The notes beneath the pieces were generated by a model. The model was given only the letters and a program-made list of their open reading frames with translations, had not been told where the DNA came from and ran no database searches. DNA of 34,148 nucleotides, from assembly GCF_937967675.1 (NCBI RefSeq), contig NZ_CALBSN010000073.1, positions 1-34,148 of the forward strand, in the 5' to 3' direction. The position numbers were made by a program, and so were the translations under genes. Positions 31,804 to 34,148 of the stretch are shown here, piece after piece (position 1 is the stretch's first letter; each line of letters starts with the position of its first letter). The DNA is from an uncultured Flavobacterium sp. (GTDB lineage: Bacteria; Bacteroidota; Bacteroidia; Flavobacteriales; Flavobacteriaceae).

Positions 31804-32802
31804 TTATTTTACTAAGGCAGGTTGTACCCATTTAAAAAGTTGTCCTTCAGCAGGAACTACTAATCGTTCAGAAATTCTAGTCATTCTTTCAGGTAATTTC
31901 ATTAAGTAATCACGAGCTTTTTCAGCTTCATCAGTAAGATTACAAATTTTATCAATCTCCCATTTTTCATTTAGTTTTTTTAGAATATCTACATAATCCA
32001 TTGCCGTATAAACACCTAAACGTTGAGCCGATTCTGAGAATTTTTCAAATGCAGTTCCAATACTTTCTCCTGATTCTCTAATTAGATGAGCAGGCATAGT
32101 AATTTTTTTCTTCATCATGTATTGAAATGACAGCATCATTTCGCTTGGATCCACTTCAAAAATACGTTTTACAAATTCGCTATAGGCTAAGTGATGGCGC
32201 ATTTCATCTCCTGCAATTAAGTTACACATTTTGTGTAGTTTTTTATCACCAAATTTCTTTGCCATTTGAGCCACACGATTGTGAGAAACATAAGTTGCTA
32301 ATTCTTGAAAACTTGTAAAAACAAAGTTTTTGTATGGGTCTCTATCTGTTCCTGGGTCAAAACCATCGTTAATTAAATGATGTGTTGTGATTTCTACTTC
32401 ACGCATATTTACTCTTCCTGAAAGATATAAGTATTTATTTAATACATCTCCATGACGATTTTCTTCACCTGTCCAATTGCGTAACCATTTTGCCCAGCCA
32501 TTATCGCCTTTTTCTCCTTTTTGATTAACACCTTCTACATCCATTAACCAAGTTTCATAAGTGGGTAATGCTTCTTCTGTAATAGTATCTCCTACTAATA
32601 CAACCCAAAAATCATAGGGTAAATCTTTTGCAATTTCTCTAAGTTCTCTAGCTTCTTCTAAAAAATTTTCTTTTGAAGAATCGGGTAATAAATCTGTTGG
32701 TTGCCAAATTTTTTCAACAGGAATTAAGAATTCTTCCATAAAGTAGTCAATTTTCTTTTCTAAAAATTGCATCACTTCTAAACGGACATTTTGTATCGAC
32801 AT
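31804..32802 (-). CDS. Acyl-ACP desaturase (stearoyl-ACP desaturase family)
   Basis: A 332-residue soluble diiron enzyme that inserts a cis double bond into acyl-ACP. The ligand motifs are present: Glu75/Glu76 (DTITEEALP), EENRH with Glu114 and His117 (WTGEENRHGDVLNKYLYLSG), Glu167 (SFQELATYVSH) and DEMRHH with Glu200 and His203. Unlike membrane desaturases it has no transmembrane helices. It needs ferredoxin-type reductant and O2. It follows directly after the acyltransferase gene with a 1-base gap, so the two are one operon: desaturation of acyl chains and their incorporation into phospholipid. In a flavobacterium this is a likely way of keeping membranes fluid at low temperature, which is inference. 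Confidence 0.95.
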   Translation of the reverse strand: MSIQNVRLEVMQFLEKKIDYFMEEFLIPVEKIWQPTDLLPDSSKENFLEEARELREIAKDLPYDFWVVLVGDTITEEALPTYETWLMDVEGVNQKGEKGDNGWAKWLRNWTGEENRHGDVLNKYLYLSGRVNMREVEITTHHLINDGFDPGTDRDPYKNFVFTSFQELATYVSHNRVAQMAKKFGDKKLHKMCNLIAGDEMRHHLAYSEFVKRIFEVDPSEMMLSFQYMMKKKITMPAHLIRESGESIGTAFEKFSESAQRLGVYTAMDYVDILKKLNEKWEIDKICNLTDEAEKARDYLMKLPERMTRISERLVVPAEGQLFKWVQPALVK

Positions 32803-32803
32803 T

Positions 32804-33541
32804 TTAATTTATTTTGATATGTTTTGTAATTGTTTTTTCGGTTTTTTCAAAAATTTCTTCAAACGGGTATTCTGAAATTTTTAATGGTTCATGAACAATG
32901 AATTCTAATCTAGAACCCAAACCAAGAGGGAAAGTTCCAAATTTTGTTATTTTCCACGAATTATTTATAGTTATAGGTAAGAAATAAGCATCCGGTGCAA
33001 ACTTATATAGCATTTTTAAACCATTTACTGCAAAAGGTTTAGGTGTTCCTGTTTTGCTACGCGTTCCTTCTGGAAATATGACAACGGAGTAATTATTATT
33101 ATTAATTAATTCGGCTACTTTTTTAATTTCGGGCAGGGCTTGTTTTGGATCTTTTCTGTCAATTAGAGCAGAACCTCCATGTTTTAAATTGTAAGAAACA
33201 CTTGGAATTCCTTTACCTAATTCGATTTTACTTATGAATTTAGGGTGTACTTTTCGTAAAAACCAAATGATAGTAGTAATATCATGTAAGCTTTGATGAT
33301 TAGCTACAATAATTAGAGGCTTATGCTCTGGAACATTTTCCATTCCTTTAATATGGTACGTAGTTCCTAATACATGCGCTGTTCTAACTAAGAACCAGTT
33401 CAAATAAGCCACACTTAATCTATGTGCATTATATCCAAAAAGATTAAAACATACCCATTGAATTGGATGAAAAATCAACAACCAAAGTATAAATAAAATA
33501 TAATAAACAATTGAAAGTGGATATGATAGTATTTTTTCCAT
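32804..33541 (-). CDS. plsC: 1-acyl-sn-glycerol-3-phosphate acyltransferase (PlsC-type)
   Basis: A 245-residue membrane-bound lysophospholipid acyltransferase that adds the second acyl chain in phosphatidic acid synthesis. One N-terminal hydrophobic segment (about 8-28) is followed by the catalytic HX4D motif NHQSLHD (His82, Asp87), the block FISKIELGKGIPSVSYNLKHGGSALIDR, and the glycerol-3-phosphate binding motif FPEGTRSK (156-163). It is the first gene of the pair with the acyl-ACP desaturase. The symbol is given for the family; other acyltransferases of this superfamily acylate other lysolipids, so substrate choice is not proven. Confidence 0.92.
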   Translation of the reverse strand: MEKILSYPLSIVYYILFILWLLIFHPIQWVCFNLFGYNAHRLSVAYLNWFLVRTAHVLGTTYHIKGMENVPEHKPLIIVANHQSLHDITTIIWFLRKVHPKFISKIELGKGIPSVSYNLKHGGSALIDRKDPKQALPEIKKVAELINNNNYSVVIFPEGTRSKTGTPKPFAVNGLKMLYKFAPDAYFLPITINNSWKITKFGTFPLGLGSRLEFIVHEPLKISEYPFEEIFEKTEKTITKHIKIN

Positions 33542-33557
33542 TAGAAAACCATTTGTG

Positions 33558-33565
33558 CAAAAATA
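33558..33565 (-). promoter_or_regulatory. -7 promoter box candidate of the plsC-desaturase operon
   Basis: On the minus strand the sequence is TATTTTTG (plus-strand CAAAAATA), a perfect TAnnTTTG about 17 bases before the start codon. No TTG is found at the -33 distance, so the support is modest. Confidence 0.4.
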
Positions 33566-33575
33566 AGTTATTAAA

Positions 33576-33600
33576 TAAAAAAACCACCATATTCGGTGGT
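33576..33600 (-). terminator. Intrinsic terminator after the small lipoprotein gene
   Basis: Read on the minus strand, ACCACC (33600-33595) pairs with GGTGGT (33588-33583) around a 6-base loop, followed by a U-rich tract (seven plus-strand A at 33577-33583, then AT-rich DNA). It lies 33 bases past the stop of the lipoprotein gene. Confidence 0.75.
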
Positions 33601-33632
33601 CTTTCTATATGCTAGCATAGTAAAATTGTTTT

Positions 33633-34016
33633 TTAGTCAATGATTGTACAAACTCCATTTACGCAATCAATAGTTCTTGGCGGACTTACTACCATACAAT
33701 CTGATACGGCACCTATTTGCAAGTTGTATGCATTGTCCATTTCGTAATATTCATTTACTAAATTTTCAAGTGTAGCTTGATTAACCGTATTTGGGTAAAC
33801 CAAAAATTCTCTCGGACCACCACATGGTTTAGCACCAAAGGCAATTGAATTACAACCTGAAGCTTCTGCACAAGAAAAACTATTGATATAATTAAGAATT
33901 TCTTGTTTTTTTTGAACCAGTTGTTGTGGTGTTATCGAAGTTACAGTTTCTTCTTCATTACACTGAAAACTTTGAAGAAGCATTGCTAAAAGCAAAAAAC
34001 GAATAATAGTGCTCAT
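33633..34016 (-). CDS. Small cysteine-rich lipoprotein, unknown function
   Basis: A 127-residue exported protein: a signal sequence with lipobox-like LQSFQC and Cys19, then a helical part (PQQLVQKKQEILNYINSFSCAEASGC) and a compact domain with the motif GAKPCGGPREFLVYP, a helix TLENLVNEYYEMDNAYN, and a tail CMVVSPPRTIDCVNGVC. The mature part contains six more cysteines, an even number, consistent with three disulphides. I have seen similar 'KPCGGP' lipoproteins in Flavobacteriaceae but no function is known. It is a stand-alone gene with its own terminator. Confidence 0.85.
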   Translation of the reverse strand: MSTIIRFLLLAMLLQSFQCNEEETVTSITPQQLVQKKQEILNYINSFSCAEASGCNSIAFGAKPCGGPREFLVYPNTVNQATLENLVNEYYEMDNAYNLQIGAVSDCMVVSPPRTIDCVNGVCTIID

Positions 34017-34062
34017 AATCTTTTTCTGTCAAGATATAAAAATTACGAAAAGGTTGCGTTAT

Positions 34063-34148
34063 TTAGCAAAATTCGTTGTAAGCGTCTTTTAAGTTTTCAG
34101 CAATTAATTCTGCTGGACGACCTTCAATGTGATGACGTTCTAACATGT
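34063..34148 (-). CDS. 3' end of an unrecognised gene, cut by the window edge
   Basis: An open minus-strand frame enters from the right edge and ends at a TAA at 34063-34065, giving at least 27 residues that end LKDAYNEFC. It is too short to assign a family, and the start lies outside the window. The charged, helical look (ERHHIEGRPAELIAENL) and ordinary codon use suggest a real cytoplasmic protein. The 46 bases between it and the lipoprotein gene contain no clear hairpin. Confidence 0.6.
   Translation of the reverse strand, partial: MLERHHIEGRPAELIAENLKDAYNEFC

Noticed and set aside
33608..33619. Palindrome TATGCTAGCATA after the lipoprotein gene
   Set aside because: It is a 12-base palindrome in AT-rich DNA with no spacer and no nearby promoter, so chance is a sufficient explanation.

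Overview
The window looks like chromosomal DNA from a member of the Bacteroidota, most likely a Flavobacteriaceae bacterium close to Flavobacterium. The evidence is: AT-rich DNA; A-rich rather than Shine-Dalgarno leaders; several promoters of the Bacteroidota type (TTTG or TTG, a 17-23 base spacer, TAnnTTTG); a secreted subtilase with a type IX secretion C-terminal sorting domain; and family variants typical of this group (DUF1573, an SpmA-SpmB fusion, a Mg-type HemB, a HemJ-type protoporphyrinogen oxidase). No rRNA, tRNA, CRISPR array or prophage was seen. No stretch over 300 bases lacks a gene.

Layout. (1) 42-4752, plus strand: six tightly packed genes for envelope or exported proteins (an outer-membrane barrel with a missing signal peptide, a 401-residue exported protein, two paralogous small secreted/lipoproteins, a DUF6175-like protein and a 315-residue exported protein), ending at a strong bidirectional terminator. 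This is the least understood part of the window. (2) 4827-8551, minus strand: class I fumarase, a REP-associated tyrosine transposase between two related hairpin repeats, and an SpmA-SpmB fusion membrane protein. (3) 8687-11750: a type IX secreted S8 protease with its own promoter and terminator. (4) 11758-15615, minus strand: hemH, hemJ, a NtrY-like sensor kinase and a crotonase in one compact unit. (5) 15714-16589: an AraC/PchR-like regulator, divergent from (6) 16820-25480, plus strand: hemA, hemC, trkH, trkA, hemD, hemE, a small membrane protein, hemF, hemB. (7) 25481-28617: a CRP/FNR-type palindrome and a monohaem cytochrome c lipoprotein; a convergent two-component system; and, beyond a phased TTAACA repeat array, a DUF1573 protein. 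(8) 28631-31077, plus strand: DNA-alkyl-cysteine methyltransferase, a beta-lactamase-fold hydrolase, a DEDDy exonuclease. (9) 31089-34148, minus strand: an HD phosphohydrolase, acyl-ACP desaturase and acyltransferase (a lipid pair), a cysteine-rich lipoprotein, and the 3' end of an unrecognised gene.

How it fits together. Regions 4-6 encode almost the whole C5 route to protoheme: glutamyl-tRNA reductase (hemA), hemB, hemC, hemD, hemE, the oxygen-dependent coproporphyrinogen oxidase hemF, hemJ and ferrochelatase hemH. Only glutamate-1-semialdehyde aminotransferase (hemL) is not here. A PchR-like regulator sits between the two heme operons, and a c-type cytochrome follows them under a CRP/FNR-like site. 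This suggests that heme supply and respiratory demand are controlled together. A potassium uptake pair (TrkH/TrkA) is embedded inside the heme operon. The strongest leads for new biology are the exported six-gene operon, the four-copy helically phased operator between the two-component system and the DUF1573 gene, the CRP-like palindrome, and the small membrane protein lying between hemE and hemF.
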